Source: Mycobacterium shigaense (GTDB lineage Bacteria; Actinomycetota; Actinomycetes; Mycobacteriales; Mycobacteriaceae). Taken from it: a stretch of DNA of 64,000 bases. The stretch is from positions 2,294,001-2,358,000 of the forward strand of contig NZ_AP018164.1 in assembly GCF_002356315.1 (NCBI RefSeq), in the 5' to 3' direction. Of the stretch, positions 31,101 to 42,271 are shown in pieces. The notes beneath the pieces are model-generated. The model was given only the letters and a program-made list of their open reading frames with translations, had not been told where the DNA came from and ran no database searches. Position 1 is the first letter of the stretch. Each line of letters begins with the position of its first letter. Both the position numbers and the translations under genes were made by a program.

Positions 31101-34100
31101 CCGTCGGTGTTCGCCGTTCAGGTGGCGCGGATGCCGGATGCGGCCGCGCTGACGTTCCAGGGTCGTTCGATGACCTATCGGGAGCTTGACGAGGCGTCGA
31201 ATCGCTTGGCGCACGTGCTTTCTGTCCGGGGAGCGGGCCCCGGTGAGCGGGTGGCGTTGTTGTTGCCGCGGTCGGCTCAGGCGATTGTGGCGATCATGGC
31301 GGTGCTCAAGACGGGGGCGGCGTATCTGCCGATGGATCCCGCGCACCCGGTGTCGCGCACGCGTTTCATGCTTGGCGACGCGGCGCCGGTCGCGGCGGTG
31401 ACCACCGCCGAGTTGCGCGAGCGTTTTGACGGTTACGACGTGGCAATCGTCGATGTCAACGATCCCGGCCTCGCCGGTCAGGCCAGCACTGCGTTGATGG
31501 GGCTGAGCGCCGACGATGTTGCGTACATCATTTACACCTCGGGTACGACGGGTACGCCGAAAGGTGTTGCGGTGACGCATCGTAACGTGGTCCGGTTGCT
31601 GGAGGCGCTGGACGCGGAGCTGGAGTTGGGTCAGGTGTGGTCGCAGTGCCATTCGCTGGCTTTCGACTTCTCGGTGTGGGAGATCTTCGGTGCGTTGTTG
31701 GGTGGGGGCCGGGTGGTGGTGGTGCCCGACGCGGTGGTGCGTTCGCCCGAAGATCTGCATGCGTTGCTGGCTGCCGAGCATGTGGGTGTGTTGAGTCAGA
31801 CGCCGTCGGCGTTTTATGCGTTGCAGACCGCGGATGCGCTCTCGCCGGAGTTGGGTCATCAGCTGAAGTTGCAGACCGTGGTGTTTGGTGGGGAAGCCCT
31901 TGAGCCGCAGCGGCTTTCGGCGTGGATGCATAACCATCCCGGGCCGCCGCGGCTGATCAATATGTATGGCATCACCGAGACGACGGTGCACGCGTCGTTC
32001 CGCGAGATCGTCGACGCCGATGTAGAGACTGCCGTGAGCCCGATCGGGGTGCCGCTGGATCACCTTGGCTTTTTCGTGCTCGATGGCTGGTTGCGGCCGG
32101 TGGCCGCTGGTGTCGTGGGCGAGTTGTATGTGGCGGGTGCGGGTCTGGCTTCCGGTTATATCGGTCGGCCGGATTTGTCGTCGACGCGGTTTGTGGCGTG
32201 CCCCTTCGGTGGGGCAGGTGAGCGGATGTATCGCACCGGGGATCTGGTGCGTTGGGGTGCTGACGGGCAGCTGCGTTACGTCGGGCGCGCTGACGAGCAG
32301 GTCAAGATCCGCGGCTACCGCATCGAGCTGGGCGAAATCCGTTCGGCCCTGGCCGATTTGGAGGGTGTCGAGCAGGCGGTGGTGATCGCCCGCGAGGACC
32401 GTCCCGGCGACAAGCGGCTGGTGGGTTATGTGACCGGTGAGGCGGACCCTGTCGAGCTGCGCGCTCAGCTGGGCGAGCGGTTGCCGGCCTACATGGTGCC
32501 CGCTGCGGTGGTGGCCGTGGAGGTCTTGCCGTTGACGGTCAACGGCAAGCTGGATGTTCGGGCCTTGCCGGCTCCGGAATACCAGGAGAGCGGCGGCGGC
32601 TATCGGGCGCCGGTGACGGCGGTCGAAGAGATCCTGGCCGGCATCTATGCCCAGGTGTTGGGCTTGGAGCGGGTGGGCGTGGACGATTCGTTCTTCGATC
32701 TGGGTGGCGACAGTATTTTGTCGATGCAGGTGGCCGCTCGGGCGCGGGCGGCCGGCGTGTTGTGCCGTCCGCGTGACATTTTCGTTGAGCAGACGGTGGC
32801 CCGGTTGGCGACTGTGGTCACGGTCGCCAGCGCCGAGGATCTGCTGGCCGACGAGGGCATCGGGCCGGTGGTGAGCACGCCGATCATGCACTGGCTCAAG
32901 AGTGTTGATGGGCCGGTGGAGCAGTTCAACCAGACCGTGGTGCTGGACGCGCCGGCTGGTGTCACCCGCGACGACGTGGTGGTGGTGCTGCAGGCGCTGC
33001 TGGATCGCCACGCGATGCTGCGGCTGCGTGTCGATGAGCAGTGGTCGCTGACCGTGCCCGAGGTGGGCACGGTGGACGCCGCGATGTGCGTGGAGTCGGT
33101 GCAGGAGCTGTCCGATGCGGAACTGATCGCGGGTCGGTGCAGGTTGGATCCGGCCGCGGGGGTGATGCTGAGCGCGCTGTGGGCGGAGTCGACGCGGCAG
33201 TTGGCGTTGATTGTTCATCACCTGGCTGTTGACGGGGTGTCGTGGCGGGTGCTGCTCGAGGACCTCAACATCGCCTGGGCCCAGCACCACAGCGGGCAGG
33301 CCATCGAATTGCCCACCGGTGGAACGTCGTTCGCTCGTTGGTCGCTGCTGCTCGATGAACACGCCCGCCGTCCCGCCGTCGTCGATCAGGCCGAGGCCTG
33401 GCGGCAGGTGGCGGCCACCAACGCGGTGTTGCCGGCCGTGCAGCCCGAGGATACGTATGACACCGCGCAGACGTTGTCGGTGTCGTTGGATGTCGAGACC
33501 ACGCGGTCGCTGCTGGGTGAGGTGCCCGCGGCGTTCCACGCCGGCGTCAACGACATCTTGCTGATCGCCTTCGGTTTGGCCCTTCGGGAGCTTCGCGGCG
33601 TTGCTGGGCCGATCGGGATCGATGTCGAGGGTCATGGGCGCCACGAGGAGTTGTCCTCGGAGGTCGACCTGTCGCGCACGGTGGGTTGGTTTACCACCAA
33701 GTACCCGGTGGCGTTGAACGTGGGCGGCCTGGATTGGTCCCAGATCGCTTCTGGTGCAGCGGCGTTGGGGACGTTGGTCAAGGACGCCAAGGAGCAGTTG
33801 CGCGCGCTGCCCGACCCGTTGACCTACGGGTTGCTGCGCTACCTGAACCCTGATGTCGAGCTCGGGGAGTCGGACCCGTCGATCGGGTTCAACTACCTGG
33901 GCCGCATGGGTGGCGCCGCGGAGCTGTCCGACGACCTGTGGCGGTTGGGCCCCGACGGTTTGACCCGGGGTGCGGCCACCGTGGTGCCCCTGCCGCTGGC
34001 CCACTCCCTGGAGCTCAACGCGGTCACCCTCGACGACGAGTCCGGGCCCCAGTTGCAGGCCAACTGGACCTGGGCCGCCTCGGCGCTCGATGCCGTAGAA

Positions 34101-35484
34101 ATCGACCGGCTCCACGAACTGTGGTTCGAGGCGCTGGCCGGGATCTGCGCCTATGTGCGCGGCGGCGGTGGCGGCCTGACTCCGTCGGATCTGGCGCCGG
34201 CGCGGTTGAGCCAGCAGCAGATCGACGAGATCGAGCGCGAATACGACCTCGCCGACGTGCTGCCGTTGACCCCGCTGCAGCAGGGCCTGTTCTTCCACAC
34301 CAGCATCACGCACGGCAGCGGTGACGACCTGGGTGATCTGTACGCCGTGCAGCTGTGCGTGACGTTGACCGGCCCGCTGGACGCGCAGCGCCTGCATGAC
34401 GCGGTGCAGTCGGTCGTGCGCCGGCATCCGCACCTGGTGGCCCGGTTCAGTGACCACTACGACGAGCCCGTCCAGATCATCCCGGCCGAACCGGCGGCGC
34501 CGTGGCGCTACCTCGAGCTCGAGGGCGACGCCCTCGAGGCGCAGGTGGAGCGGGTGTGTGCGGCCGAGCGTGCGGCGATCTGCGATCTGGCCCATCAGCC
34601 CGCGTTCCGGGCGGCGCTGCTGCGTACCGGCGAGGACCGGCACCGGTTTGTGCTGACCAATCATCACATCGTGATGGACGGTTGGTCGAAACCGATTCTG
34701 CTGCAAGAGATTTTCGCAGGTTACTATGGCCAGCAGCTGGGAACGCCCACCTCCTACCGACGGTATGTGTCCTGGTTGTCCGAGCGCGACAAGCCCGCCG
34801 CCGAAGCGGCCTGGGCCGAGGTGTTCGCCGGCTTCGACCACCCGGCGCTGGTCGCGGAGGCCGGTCGGGAACGGTTGGGGCGCCGCGATGTTGCCTCGTT
34901 CACCGTGCCCGCCGAGACCACCGCGGCGCTGGGCGAGCTGGCCCGCTCGCAGCACACGACGGTCAACACCGTGCTGCAGGCCGCCTGGGCGCAGCTGCTG
35001 GTCTGGCTGACCGGTCGCCACGACGTCGCCTTCGGCACGGCCGTGTCCGGCAGGCCCACGGAAGTGGCCGGGGCGGACTCGATGGTCGGGTTGCTGATCA
35101 ACACCGTGCCGGTGCGCGCGAGCATCAACGCCTCGACCACCATCGCCGACCTGATCGAGCAGCTGCAGGGCGCCTACAACGACACCCTCGAGCACCAGCA
35201 CTTGGCGCTGCGCGACATTCACCGGGTCACGGGTCACGACCAGCTGTTCGACACCCTGTTCGTCTACGAGAACTACCCGATCGATGCCGCGGCGTTATTG
35301 GGCATCGACGAACTGACCTTCAGCGACGTCACCAGCCAGGAGTACAATCACTATCCGCTGACGGTGCAGGCGGTGCCCGGGCACGAGATCGGTCTTCGCG
35401 TCGAATACGACACCGAGCTGTTCACCACCACCCGCATCGAAAAACTCATCCAACGGCTCCAGCGCGTACTGGTGGCCATGACCG
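24955..35484 (+). repeat. Direct repeat unit 2 (mbtH-NRPS), partner 6440-16954
   Basis: Second copy of the mbtH-NRPS unit. The long perfect blocks imply recent duplication or continuing gene conversion. Diverged islands include the A1 pocket region (27124-27455), parts of A1-T1-E1 and early C2, the C2-A2 linker (about 31060-31118) and a 54-bp island in C3 (35285-35338). Confidence 0.9.
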
Positions 35485-35498
35485 GACACTCGGGATAA
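25218..35498 (+). CDS. Second NRPS, C-A-T-E-C-A-T-E-C, paralogue of Mps1 with altered first A domain
   Basis: This 3426-residue NRPS has the same domain order as Mps1, with C1 (HHIAIDG), A1, T1 (Ser992), E1, C2, A2, T2 (Ser2499), E2 and a terminal C3. I place the start at ATG 25218, with GGGGGA 5 nt upstream. An in-frame TTG at 25206 is possible but weaker. C1 and the N-terminal part of A1, and later A2-T2-E2-C3, appear identical to Mps1. The A1 pocket region (27124-27455) is a different sequence. Its pocket residues are D-F-W-S-V-A-G-V-Y-K, against D-V-W-G-M-A-A-V-Y-K in Mps1, and its closest relative in the window is A3 of Mps2. A2 keeps the Thr-like code. The protein ends right after C3 (VAMTGHSG), and the next gene is convergent, so no A domain follows to accept its peptide. 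It may hand over to Mps2 in trans, use a partner elsewhere, or be non-productive. Confidence 0.92.
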   Translation: MKLDDRAPVELWGSPIDHGDDLAFPLTRGQLDIWLAQETGLSSTEWQLGLFVRIDGVVQRGSLEWAIRRVVQEAEPARAAFFEVDGRVFQRAVDYPDVELAFYDLTGSDNAVQEARDIALSIQRTPMPLTGPLFRFALFKTRSAEFYLLACAHHIAIDGTGVVLVGQRIASVYSAIVSGAPLPTGLFGSLQDLVDSELAYESSDDYRQDEVYWTQNLPAESTGDFALEAAERDPWPSAPVQVDPALVGRVEELARGWDVPRTAVITAACALLVRGFSGEGAEVVFDFPVNRRVSPEAKTLPGMVAGVVPLVISVSPQKTVAELCEHVNVRIREAVAHQRFPVHALERKARGSGRLAERTNLNFIPAGFSLPFGGAMATASYTNSGQVGGFGLIFSADGDELFLSTAGAGGPLSNFEVVDLARRLEQVLAEMVADPSRRLSSIDVLDAGEQAGLDEFGNRAVLAEVATPRSIPALWAEQVERVGQSVALRCGERSLTYRELDEVSNRLAHLLAGRGVGPGECVALLSPRSAEAIVGILAVLKTGAAYLPIDPNLPAARLQFMVADATPLAALTVGDLAERFEGCELAVVDINDPAVADQPSTPLPVPAPDDIAHIIYTSGTTGVPKGVAVTHHNVTRLFESFHPGLDPTGVWTQGHSLAFDFSVWEIWGPLLHGGRLVVVPESVAGSPDDLQALLVSQQVSVLSQTPTAVATLSTEGLQSTALVVAAEACPAEVVDRWAPGRVMVNGYGPTETTVYAAMSAPLQSGSGAVPIGSPVPGAALFVLDAWLRPVPAGVVGELYVAGRGVSAGYIRRSGLTASRFVACPFGKAGERMYRTGDLVRWGADGQLRYLGRADEQVKIRGYRIELGEVQAALAGLDGVEQAAVIAREDRPGDKRLVGYITGTADPAEARAELAERLPAYMVPTAVVAVEAMPLTANGKLDRRALPAPEYRGGGYRAPSTVVEEILAGIYAQVLGLERVGVDDSFFDLGGDSILSMQVTARARAAGVLCRPRDIFVEQTVARLAQVATVATEVEGVVDEGVGPVAATPIMRWLRSVEGPVEQFNQTVVVDAPAGVTHADVVTVLQGLVDRHAMLRLRVGDDGAGGWSLTVPEPGSLDMHGCVHTVDVLSDEALVAARATLNPADGVVVSAVWAESTRQLALIIHHLAVDGVSWRVLLEDLNIAWAQHHSGQPVSLPTGGTSFARWSTLLSEHAREAAVVDSAGVWREIAATPAALPAPAAEDTYASAQNLTVSLDVETTRLLLGEVPAAFHAGVNDILLIAFGLAWAQFLDTATPIGIDVEGHGRHEELSADVDLSRTVGWFTTKFPVALSVGGLDWAAVLAGDARLGALVKAVKEQLRALPDPLSYGLLRYVNSDVELAGADPVIGFNYLGRMGGAAELSEQFWRVGPDGLFSGAATVVAMPLAHTVELNAVTLDTDAGPHLQANWTWAASVLDDAQISQLSRLWFEALAGICTHVHSGGGGLTPSDLTPARLSQPEIDDLERQHKIADVLPLTPLQQGLFFHASATDDVDDMGELYAVQLEIGLAGALDAQRLREAVQSVVRRHPHLVARFYDQFDEPVQVIPADPAMAWEYIELDGVDGDAQAEQVDQTCAAERAAICDLANEPAFRAALLRTGADQHRLVLTFHHIVVDGWSMPILLQEIFAGYYGHTLGAPVPYRRFVTWLAERDRAAAEAVWGEVLAGFDTPTLVGPPEKLTHGQRSVASFTVSAEMTEALGELARAQRTTVNTVLQAAWAQLLCGLTGRQDVAFGAAVSGRPTDMVGAESIVGLLINTVPVRANLTSATTTAELLDQLQTAHNDTVEHQHLALRDIHRITGLDQLFDTLFVYENYPVDASALGDINGLSITDFTNREYNHYPLTMAALPGQELGLRVEFDTEVFDDAAIEALMERLRRVLAAMTADPERHLSSIDLLDDREHARLDGWGNREVVGQSEADAPSIPSVFAVQVARMPDAAALTFQGRSMTYRELDEASNRLAHVLSVRGAGPGERVALLLPRSAQAIVAIMAVLKTGAAYLPMDPAHPVSRTRFMLGDAAPVAAVTTAELRERFDGYDVAIVDVNDPGLAGQASTALMGLSADDVAYIIYTSGTTGTPKGVAVTHRNVVRLLEALDAELELGQVWSQCHSLAFDFSVWEIFGALLGGGRVVVVPDAVVRSPEDLHALLAAEHVGVLSQTPSAFYALQTADALSPELGHQLKLQTVVFGGEALEPQRLSAWMHNHPGPPRLINMYGITETTVHASFREIVDADVETAVSPIGVPLDHLGFFVLDGWLRPVAAGVVGELYVAGAGLASGYIGRPDLSSTRFVACPFGGAGERMYRTGDLVRWGADGQLRYVGRADEQVKIRGYRIELGEIRSALADLEGVEQAVVIAREDRPGDKRLVGYVTGEADPVELRAQLGERLPAYMVPAAVVAVEVLPLTVNGKLDVRALPAPEYQESGGGYRAPVTAVEEILAGIYAQVLGLERVGVDDSFFDLGGDSILSMQVAARARAAGVLCRPRDIFVEQTVARLATVVTVASAEDLLADEGIGPVVSTPIMHWLKSVDGPVEQFNQTVVLDAPAGVTRDDVVVVLQALLDRHAMLRLRVDEQWSLTVPEVGTVDAAMCVESVQELSDAELIAGRCRLDPAAGVMLSALWAESTRQLALIVHHLAVDGVSWRVLLEDLNIAWAQHHSGQAIELPTGGTSFARWSLLLDEHARRPAVVDQAEAWRQVAATNAVLPAVQPEDTYDTAQTLSVSLDVETTRSLLGEVPAAFHAGVNDILLIAFGLALRELRGVAGPIGIDVEGHGRHEELSSEVDLSRTVGWFTTKYPVALNVGGLDWSQIASGAAALGTLVKDAKEQLRALPDPLTYGLLRYLNPDVELGESDPSIGFNYLGRMGGAAELSDDLWRLGPDGLTRGAATVVPLPLAHSLELNAVTLDDESGPQLQANWTWAASALDAVEIDRLHELWFEALAGICAYVRGGGGGLTPSDLAPARLSQQQIDEIEREYDLADVLPLTPLQQGLFFHTSITHGSGDDLGDLYAVQLCVTLTGPLDAQRLHDAVQSVVRRHPHLVARFSDHYDEPVQIIPAEPAAPWRYLELEGDALEAQVERVCAAERAAICDLAHQPAFRAALLRTGEDRHRFVLTNHHIVMDGWSKPILLQEIFAGYYGQQLGTPTSYRRYVSWLSERDKPAAEAAWAEVFAGFDHPALVAEAGRERLGRRDVASFTVPAETTAALGELARSQHTTVNTVLQAAWAQLLVWLTGRHDVAFGTAVSGRPTEVAGADSMVGLLINTVPVRASINASTTIADLIEQLQGAYNDTLEHQHLALRDIHRVTGHDQLFDTLFVYENYPIDAAALLGIDELTFSDVTSQEYNHYPLTVQAVPGHEIGLRVEYDTELFTTTRIEKLIQRLQRVLVAMTGHSG
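27124..27455 (+). other. Exchanged A1 pocket segment, second-NRPS version
   Basis: Counterpart of 8606-8934, one codon longer. [20 protein letters not shown] and APGRVM.NGYGPTE match A3 of Mps2 rather than A1 of Mps1. Compared with Mps1 A1 the pocket changes are V236F, G278S, M299V and A322G (GrsA numbering). Confidence 0.8.
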
Positions 35499-35560
35499 CG
35501 GTCCGCAGTCTCCGACGCGGCGGCGTTTTACCGGTCAGATCCCACCACGGTGCCGAGGAG

Positions 35561-35587
35561 GGTGCGGGCGCTTAGCGCGCCCGCACC
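35561..35587. terminator. Bidirectional hairpin terminator between convergent NRPS and PKS
   Basis: Perfect 11-bp stem GGTGCGGGCGC / GCGCCCGCACC with loop TTAGC. It lies in the 110-bp gap between two convergent large genes. There is no T tract on either side. Confidence 0.75.
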
Positions 35588-35608
35588 GCTACCACTGACG
35601 CACTGACG

Positions 35609-38600
35609 TCAGGCGGCCTCGGCAGGAGCCAGCTTCTCGAACAGCAAGTCGGCCAACCCGCGCACGGTGTTGACGTTCGCGAGGTCGGTCGGACTGACCC
35701 GAATCCCCGTCTCGGTCTCGACGCGGGTGCGCAGTTCCAGCGCCCCCAGCGAGTCCATGCCGTACTCCGACAGCGGACGGTCGGGGTCGACACTGCGCCG
35801 CAGAATCAGGTTGACCTGCTCAGAGACCATCTTCCGCAACTGGGTCGGCCACTCTTCCAGTGGCATCTCGTCCAGCTCGGTGCGGAATTTGCTGGTCCCA
35901 CCGGCATTTTGCGCATTCGACCGGAACGCCTCGGCGAACGGGCTGCGCTCGGCGAACAGCTCCAACCACGGCGTGCCCCTCGTCGGGGCGTAGCCGCTGT
36001 AGGCGCGGTTGTGCCGCAGCAGCGCCTCGAAGGCATAGGCGCCCTCGTCCGGGGCGATGGCCAGGTCGGCGTTCTCGGCCAGCGCGACGCCGCGCCCGAT
36101 CTGTGCCCAGGCACCCCACGCCATCGCCACCGACGGCAGGCCCTGCGCCCTGCGCCACAAGGTGAACGCGTCCACCCAGCTGTTAGCCGCCGCGTAGGCG
36201 CCCTGTCCGGGCGAGCCCACCAGCGCCGCCGCCGAGGAGAACACGCAGAACCAGTCCAATGGCTGATCGGTGGTGGCGGCGTGCAGGTTCCACGCCCCGT
36301 CGACCTTCGCCTCCCAGTCACGCTGGAGCAGCTCGTCGGTGATGTTGGCCAAGGTGGCGTCTTCGACCACCGCCGCGGCGTGCAGCACGCCGCGCAACGG
36401 CAGCCCGGTAGACGTCGCCGCGCTCACCAACCGCTCCGCGGTGCCGGACTGCGCGATGTCGCCGCTTTCCACCACGACGTCGGCACCCGTGGCGCGGATG
36501 CGATCGATCGTCTCCTGCGCCTCGGGGCTCGGCTGCGAGCGCGAGGACAGCACGATCCGCCCGGCGCCGCCCTGCGCCATCTTCTCGGCCAGGAACAAGC
36601 CCAGGCCGCCCAAACCACCGGTGACGATGTAAGACCCGTCGCCGCGGAAGACCTCGACCTTCGCCGGCGGCAGAATCACGCTGCTGCGTCCGGCGTGCGG
36701 GATGTCCAGCACCAGCTTGCCGGTGTGCTGGGCGCCGCTCATCACCCGGATGGCGGTGGCCGCGTCGGCAAGCGGGTAGTGCGTGGTCTCCGGCATCGGC
36801 AGCGTGCCGTCCGCGGTAAGCTGGTACACCTTGGTCAAAATGTCCCGCAGGCGTTCCGGGTGGCTGTAGCCCAGCAACCCCAGGTCGACGGCCAGGAACG
36901 ACAGGTTACGCCGGAACGGAAACAGCCCCAGCCGGGTGTCGCCGTAGATGTCGCGCTTGCCGATCTCGATGAATCGTCCACTGAGAGCCAGTAATTCGAG
37001 TCCGGCGCGCTGTGCCGCGCCGGTGACCGAGTTGAGCACGATGTCGACGCCGTAGCCTTGGGTGTCGCGGCGAATCTCGTCGGCGAACTCGACGCTGCGT
37101 GAGTCGTAGACGTGCTCGACGCCCATGTCGCGCAGCAATTGCCGACGCTCCTCGCTACCGGCGGTGGCAAAGATGTCCGCACCGGCGGCGCGGGCAATGG
37201 CGATGGCCGCCTGTCCCACACCACCTGTCCCGGAGTGGATCAACACCTTGTCGCCCTTGCGGATTCGCGCCAGCTCTTCCAGGCCGTACCAAGCGGTGGC
37301 GGTCGCGGTGGTGATCGCGGCGGCCTGTGCTTCGGTCAGGCCGTCCGGCAACGTGACGGCCAGGTTCGCGTCGCAGGTGATGAAGGTTGCCCAGCAACCG
37401 TCGGCGTAGATGCCGCCGACGTGATCGCCGACCTTGTGGTCGGTGACGTCCGGCCCCACCGCGGTGACGACTCCGGCGAAGTCGGTGCCGGGTGCCGGCA
37501 GCCGACCCTCGAAGGCCGGGTAACGGCCGAACGCGTTGAGCACGTCGGCGAAGTTGATGCTGGACGCGCTGACCGCGACCTCGATCTGGCCCGGTCCCGG
37601 CGGAACCCGGTCGGCGGCAACGAGTTCGATCGTCTCGAGGTCGCCGGGCGTGCGGATCTGCAGACGCATCCCGTCGTGTGCGGTGTCGACCACGGTGGTC
37701 TTCCGCTCCTCGGGGCGCAGCGGAGTCGGAGACAACCGCGCGACATACCACTCGCCGCCGCGCCATGCCGTCTCGTCCTCGTCGGACCCGCTGAGCAGTT
37801 GGCGCGCCAACTGCTCGGTATCGGTCGCGTCGTCCACGTCGATCTGGGTGGCCCGCAGGTGCGCATGCTCCGTGCCGATCACCCGGATCAGCCCGCGCAG
37901 GCCGGCCTGCTCCAAGTTGGGCACGTCGCCGTCGACCACCGTCTGGGCGTTGCGCGTCACCACGAACAGGCGGGTGTGCTCGCCGGTGGTCTCCGTCAGC
38001 TCGCGGGCAATGCGCACGAGGTGCCGGACGTAGTCGTGGCCCAACTGTGGCGACTTGTCGTCGGCGTCACCGTTTTTCGGACCGGTGAGGATGGTCACGC
38101 CGGTGAAATCGCTTGACCCGAGCGTTGTTTTCAGCGCCTCGATGTTCGAGGTGTGGTCGGCCTGCTGCGGCCAGGAGATCGTGGTGCATTGCGCGCCATG
38201 GCTTTTCAGCGCGTCCGTGAGGGCAGCCAGGTCGGCGGTGTCCGTCGTGCTGATCAGCAGCCAGTTTCCGGCCTCGGCCTGGTCCACCTCAGGCACTTCG
38301 CGGTGCCGCCACTCGATGGTCAGCAATCGCTCGGCGAGCACCCGCTCTTCGCGGCCGGCCGCCGAGACGCCGGTACCGAATCGCAGTCCCTGCACACCGA
38401 GCAGGACGTTCCCTTGCTCATCGAGAATCTCGAGGTCCGACTCGATTCCGGAGGCGTCCACGTGGGTGATCCGCGAGTAGCAGTACTGGGCGTTGCGAGC
38501 CGGGACGTAGGAACGCAGCCGCCGCACGCTCAGCGGCAGCGCCAGTGCATCCTCGCCCAGTGCCCGAACCTCCGCGTGCGCACCAACCGACTGGAAGGCG

Positions 38601-41600
38601 GCGTCCAGCAGCGCCGGGTGCACACCGTAAGCGCTTTGCTGCGTACGAATCTGGCTGGGGAGTTCCACCTCCGCGAACACGGTGTGGCCGGTGTCGTCCT
38701 CGGCTTCGACAAGGTGCAGGGCGCCGAGTCCTTGAAACGCCGGGCCGTACTGCACGCCGCGGGCGTCCAGCCCCTTGCGCACCTCTTCGCCGTCCTCTTC
38801 GCGCGGGTGCGCGGCCAGTAGCGCGGCGATGTCGTAGGCAGCAGGCTGCTCGTCGGTCGCCACGTGCAGGACGCCGGCCGCCTGACGCGACTGCTCGCCG
38901 CCCTGATTCGTCTCCACCACGAAGTTGAGGACATCGGGTTGTGCTACCGACGCCGAGGCGCCGACGAGGGTCTCCTCGTCGAGCAGCAGTGCCTGCTCGA
39001 AGCGCAGGTCGCGTACCTCGGAACCCGCGCCGAGCACGTTATGCGCCGCGGCCAAGGCCATTTCGCAGTATGCCGCGCCCGGAAGCACGGCCACATTGCG
39101 GATCTGGTGGTCTTCCAGCCAGGGCTGCGCGGCGGTGCCGACGTCGGCCTGCCACACGTGGCGCTCGGGCTCCTCCTGCAGGCGCACGTGCGGGCCCAGC
39201 AGCGGGTGAACCGAAATGGTCGAACCGCCGCGTGCCGAGCTCTTCTCCTGATCGTCGGGGCTCAACCGCAGGTCCCGGTGCGTCCAGGTGGGCAGCGGCG
39301 CATCGACCAGGTGTCCCGTCGGGTACAGCGCGGAGAAATCGATCGCGGCACCCGCACTGTGCAGAGCAATCAGGAAGTCACGCAAGCCGTGTGGCAGCTC
39401 CTGCTCGCGGCGCATGCCGGCGAGGCCGACCGCCGGGATGTCGAGATTGCGCGCCGTCTGCTCAAAGGGGTAGACGAGCAGCGGGTGCGGCGACAGCTCG
39501 GCGAAGACCCGGAAGCCGTCCTCCAGGGCGGCCTGCACCGCCGCGGAGAACCGCACCATGTTGCGCAAGTTGTCCACCCAATACTGGGCGTTGCACACGA
39601 CAGGCTCGCGCGGGTCGAACAGCGTCGCCGAGTAGAACGGGATCTCGGGTTTGCTCGGCTTGATCTCGGCGAGCGCCTCGGTGAGGTCGTCGAGGATCGG
39701 GTCGACCTGGGGGGAGTGCGAGGCAACGTCGACGGCGACCTCGCGGGCCATGATGTCGCGCCCCTCCCACGCCGCGACCAGCTCGCGGACCGTGTCGGTG
39801 GCACCGCCGATCACGGTGGACTGCGGCGAGGCGACCACCGCCACCACGACGTCGCTGACGCCGCGCGCCATCAGCTCCGAAAGCACCTGCTGCGCAGGCA
39901 GTTCCACCGACGCCATGGCCCCCGCGCCGGAGATGCGGGACATCAGCCGCGAGCGGCGGCAGATCAGCCGCGCCCCGTCCTCCAGCGAAAGTGCGCCTGC
40001 GACAACGGCTGCCGCGGCCTCGCCGAGGGAGTGTCCGATCACGGCGCCCGGGCGTACCCCGTAGGCCTTCATCGTGGCGGCCAAGGCGACCTGCATGGTG
40101 AAGATCGTCGGCTGGACGCGGTCGATGCCGGTCACGACCTGCGGGGCCGACATCGCATTGGTCACCGAGAATCCGGATTCCCGGGCGATCAGCGGCTCGA
40201 GCTGCGCGACTGTGGCGGCGAAAACCGGCTCGCTGGCCAGCAGCTCGGCACCCATCTGAGACCACTGCGAACCCTGTCCGGAGAACAACCACACCGGCCC
40301 GCGGTCGTCGCGGCCGACGGCGGCCTCGTAGGGGGCGTCGCCGTCGGCGACCTCGCGCAGGGCCGTAACGAGTTCCGTCGCGTCGTTGGCAACGACGGCG
40401 GTCCGCACCGGGCGGTGCACCCGTCGGCGCGCCAGCGTGTAGCCGAGGTCCGCCAGCGTCACCTCTTCGTGCGTCTGCACCCAGTCGGCCAACCGGCCGG
40501 CGGTGCGGCGCAATTCGTCGGCCGAGGTCGACGACACCGGGACGACGTATGGCGCGGCGGCCGGAGATTCGCCCGAGGCGTCGATGGTAGTGGTGGCCGG
40601 TGGGGCCTCTTCCATGACGATGTGGACATTGGTTCCCGAGAGCCCGTACGACGACACGGCCGCGCGTCGCAGGTGGCCGCCGTTGATGGGCCAAGGCGTG
40701 TTCTCTTGCGGCACAAAGAGATTCGTCTTGATCTTGGCCATCTGCTCGGGCAGCTTGTTGAAGTGCAGATTCTGCGGAACCACACCGTGCTGGAGGGCCA
40801 GCACTGTCTTCACCACACCCAGTGCGCCGGAGGCGGACTGGGCGTGACCGAAGTTGGTCTTTACGGTCGCCAGCGCGCAGGGCCCGTCGACGGCGTAGAC
40901 GTTGGCCAGGCTGGCGTATTCGATCGGGTCGCCGATCGGAGTGCCGGTCCCGTGCGCCTCGACCATCCCCACCGTGGCGGGGTCGACGCCGGCGGCGGCC
41001 AGCGCCGCGCGGTAGACGTCGGTCTGCGCCTTCTCAGACGGGGTGGCGATGTTGACCGTGTGACCGTCCTGGTTGGCGGCCGATCCGCGGATGACCGCGA
41101 GGATGCGGTCGCCGTCGCGCTGCGCGTCGGACAGTCGCTTGAGCAGCAACATGACGGAGCCCTCGCCGGAGACGAAGCCGTCGGCCTCGACGTCGAAGGC
41201 GTGGCATTTCCCGGTGGGGGACAACATGCCTTGGGCCGAACCGGCGGCCGATTTGCGGGGATCCAGCGTGGCCGAGGCGCCACCGGCCAGGGCCAGATCG
41301 CTTTCGCCCTCGTGCAGGCTGCGGCAGGCCAGGTGAATCGCGGTCAGGCCGGAGGAGCAGGCGGTGTCCACCGTCAGGGCGGGACCGTGCACGCCGAGAG
41401 CGTAGGAGACGCGGCCCGAGGCCAGGCTGAAGTTGTTCCCGGTGAAGCCGTAGGGCCCCTCGACGGCGTGCGCATCGGCGGCCAGCAACTGGTAGTCGGC
41501 GTGCGTCAACCCGAGGAATACGCCGGTCAGGGTGTCGGCGATGGCCTCCTTGGTGAGGCCGGCGTGCTCCATGGCCTCCCACGAGGTTTCCATCACGATG

Positions 41601-41959
41601 CGGTGTTGGGGGTCCATCTCGGTGGCTTCGCGCTCGCCGACCCCGAAGAACTCGAGGTCAAAGCCGTAGACGTCGTCGAGGAACGAGCCCCACTTGGACA
41701 CGGACCGGCCCGGGACACCGGGCTCGGGGTCGTAATAGTCGTCGACGTCCCAGCGGTCGGCCGGAACCTCGGTGACCAGGTCCTCGCCGCGCAGCAACGC
41801 ATCCCACAGCCGTTCCGGTGAATCGATACCACCGGGGAGCCGGCACCCGATGCCGATCACGGCAACGGGAGTTACGGGTGTGACGCTCGCGGCGGGCGTG
41901 TTCACGCGTGCTGGACCTGAAGGGTCCACCCCATCATCGGTCGCCCCGAACGAATCCAT
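35609..41959 (-). CDS. pks5: Mas/Pks5-like reducing type I polyketide synthase
   Basis: This 2116-residue single-module PKS has KS (about 30-460; active-site VDTACSS near 198, EAHGTGT, KTNFGH), AT (560-870; GHSLGEA near 642), DH (930-1210; catalytic His in WLEDH near 949), ER (1440-1750; NADPH loop HSGTGGVG near 1579), KR (1770-1950; GGLGGLG near 1781) and ACP (GMDSLGAL, Ser near 2068). There is no thioesterase. The order and length match mycocerosic acid synthase and Pks5. The AT has VASHS at the specificity position, as in methylmalonyl-using Mas-type enzymes, so iterative synthesis of methyl-branched fatty acids is likely. The divergent FAAL gene downstream of its promoter is the usual partner for loading or unloading. 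In M. tuberculosis pks5 also lies beside fadD24. Supply of the acyl chain for the nearby lipopeptide or for another cell-wall lipid is inferred. Confidence 0.93.
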   Translation of the reverse strand: MDSFGATDDGVDPSGPARVNTPAASVTPVTPVAVIGIGCRLPGGIDSPERLWDALLRGEDLVTEVPADRWDVDDYYDPEPGVPGRSVSKWGSFLDDVYGFDLEFFGVGEREATEMDPQHRIVMETSWEAMEHAGLTKEAIADTLTGVFLGLTHADYQLLAADAHAVEGPYGFTGNNFSLASGRVSYALGVHGPALTVDTACSSGLTAIHLACRSLHEGESDLALAGGASATLDPRKSAAGSAQGMLSPTGKCHAFDVEADGFVSGEGSVMLLLKRLSDAQRDGDRILAVIRGSAANQDGHTVNIATPSEKAQTDVYRAALAAAGVDPATVGMVEAHGTGTPIGDPIEYASLANVYAVDGPCALATVKTNFGHAQSASGALGVVKTVLALQHGVVPQNLHFNKLPEQMAKIKTNLFVPQENTPWPINGGHLRRAAVSSYGLSGTNVHIVMEEAPPATTTIDASGESPAAAPYVVPVSSTSADELRRTAGRLADWVQTHEEVTLADLGYTLARRRVHRPVRTAVVANDATELVTALREVADGDAPYEAAVGRDDRGPVWLFSGQGSQWSQMGAELLASEPVFAATVAQLEPLIARESGFSVTNAMSAPQVVTGIDRVQPTIFTMQVALAATMKAYGVRPGAVIGHSLGEAAAAVVAGALSLEDGARLICRRSRLMSRISGAGAMASVELPAQQVLSELMARGVSDVVVAVVASPQSTVIGGATDTVRELVAAWEGRDIMAREVAVDVASHSPQVDPILDDLTEALAEIKPSKPEIPFYSATLFDPREPVVCNAQYWVDNLRNMVRFSAAVQAALEDGFRVFAELSPHPLLVYPFEQTARNLDIPAVGLAGMRREQELPHGLRDFLIALHSAGAAIDFSALYPTGHLVDAPLPTWTHRDLRLSPDDQEKSSARGGSTISVHPLLGPHVRLQEEPERHVWQADVGTAAQPWLEDHQIRNVAVLPGAAYCEMALAAAHNVLGAGSEVRDLRFEQALLLDEETLVGASASVAQPDVLNFVVETNQGGEQSRQAAGVLHVATDEQPAAYDIAALLAAHPREEDGEEVRKGLDARGVQYGPAFQGLGALHLVEAEDDTGHTVFAEVELPSQIRTQQSAYGVHPALLDAAFQSVGAHAEVRALGEDALALPLSVRRLRSYVPARNAQYCYSRITHVDASGIESDLEILDEQGNVLLGVQGLRFGTGVSAAGREERVLAERLLTIEWRHREVPEVDQAEAGNWLLISTTDTADLAALTDALKSHGAQCTTISWPQQADHTSNIEALKTTLGSSDFTGVTILTGPKNGDADDKSPQLGHDYVRHLVRIARELTETTGEHTRLFVVTRNAQTVVDGDVPNLEQAGLRGLIRVIGTEHAHLRATQIDVDDATDTEQLARQLLSGSDEDETAWRGGEWYVARLSPTPLRPEERKTTVVDTAHDGMRLQIRTPGDLETIELVAADRVPPGPGQIEVAVSASSINFADVLNAFGRYPAFEGRLPAPGTDFAGVVTAVGPDVTDHKVGDHVGGIYADGCWATFITCDANLAVTLPDGLTEAQAAAITTATATAWYGLEELARIRKGDKVLIHSGTGGVGQAAIAIARAAGADIFATAGSEERRQLLRDMGVEHVYDSRSVEFADEIRRDTQGYGVDIVLNSVTGAAQRAGLELLALSGRFIEIGKRDIYGDTRLGLFPFRRNLSFLAVDLGLLGYSHPERLRDILTKVYQLTADGTLPMPETTHYPLADAATAIRVMSGAQHTGKLVLDIPHAGRSSVILPPAKVEVFRGDGSYIVTGGLGGLGLFLAEKMAQGGAGRIVLSSRSQPSPEAQETIDRIRATGADVVVESGDIAQSGTAERLVSAATSTGLPLRGVLHAAAVVEDATLANITDELLQRDWEAKVDGAWNLHAATTDQPLDWFCVFSSAAALVGSPGQGAYAAANSWVDAFTLWRRAQGLPSVAMAWGAWAQIGRGVALAENADLAIAPDEGAYAFEALLRHNRAYSGYAPTRGTPWLELFAERSPFAEAFRSNAQNAGGTSKFRTELDEMPLEEWPTQLRKMVSEQVNLILRRSVDPDRPLSEYGMDSLGALELRTRVETETGIRVSPTDLANVNTVRGLADLLFEKLAPAEAA

Positions 41960-42271
41960 TCCGCCTCCTCATTGGAACGGCTGAGTAAGCCTTGTTTCTG
42001 CTGCGTTGACGCAAGTCCTGGCATCCTCTCGGCCCCCCGCGATGCCCACGTCTGGTCAAGCGCTGTCCTCCATCGAGTTCGTACTGTAGGCGATCTGGCC
42101 TGTTTGGGGGCCGGTTCTCTCGGAACAGTTACCCACACCGCTTAAGCACCATCGGGTGAGGACAACCTTAGTACGAACTGCCCTTATTTCCCGGGCAGCC
42201 GGATCTTACGCTGCCGCGCAACTGGTGCTTTTTGACCGTGCGGCGTCGTTACCCACGGTAACCTGAGCCCC
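41960..42271. promoter_or_regulatory. Divergent pks/fadD promoter region
   Basis: This 312-bp non-coding region contains a 10-bp inverted pair AGTTCGTACT (42076-42085) / AGTACGAACT (42170-42179), a direct repeat GTTACCCAC (42128-42136 and 42248-42256) and a palindrome next to the fadD start. Its size and symmetry suggest joint control of the two genes. Confidence 0.5.
42248..42262. promoter_or_regulatory. Operator-like palindrome GTTACC-CAC-GGTAAC at fadD start
   Basis: Perfect 6-bp arms with a 3-bp spacer. It overlaps a -10-like TAACCT (42259-42264) that sits 7 nt before the GTG, so a bound regulator would block the promoter. The core TTACC-N3-GGTAA recurs at 56623-56635. Confidence 0.45.

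Noticed and set aside
38864..41821. A 985-codon plus-strand frame opposite the PKS
   Set aside because: Complement shadow of pks5 with low-complexity translation and no ribosome site. The same holds for 59268-61634 opposite dnaE1.
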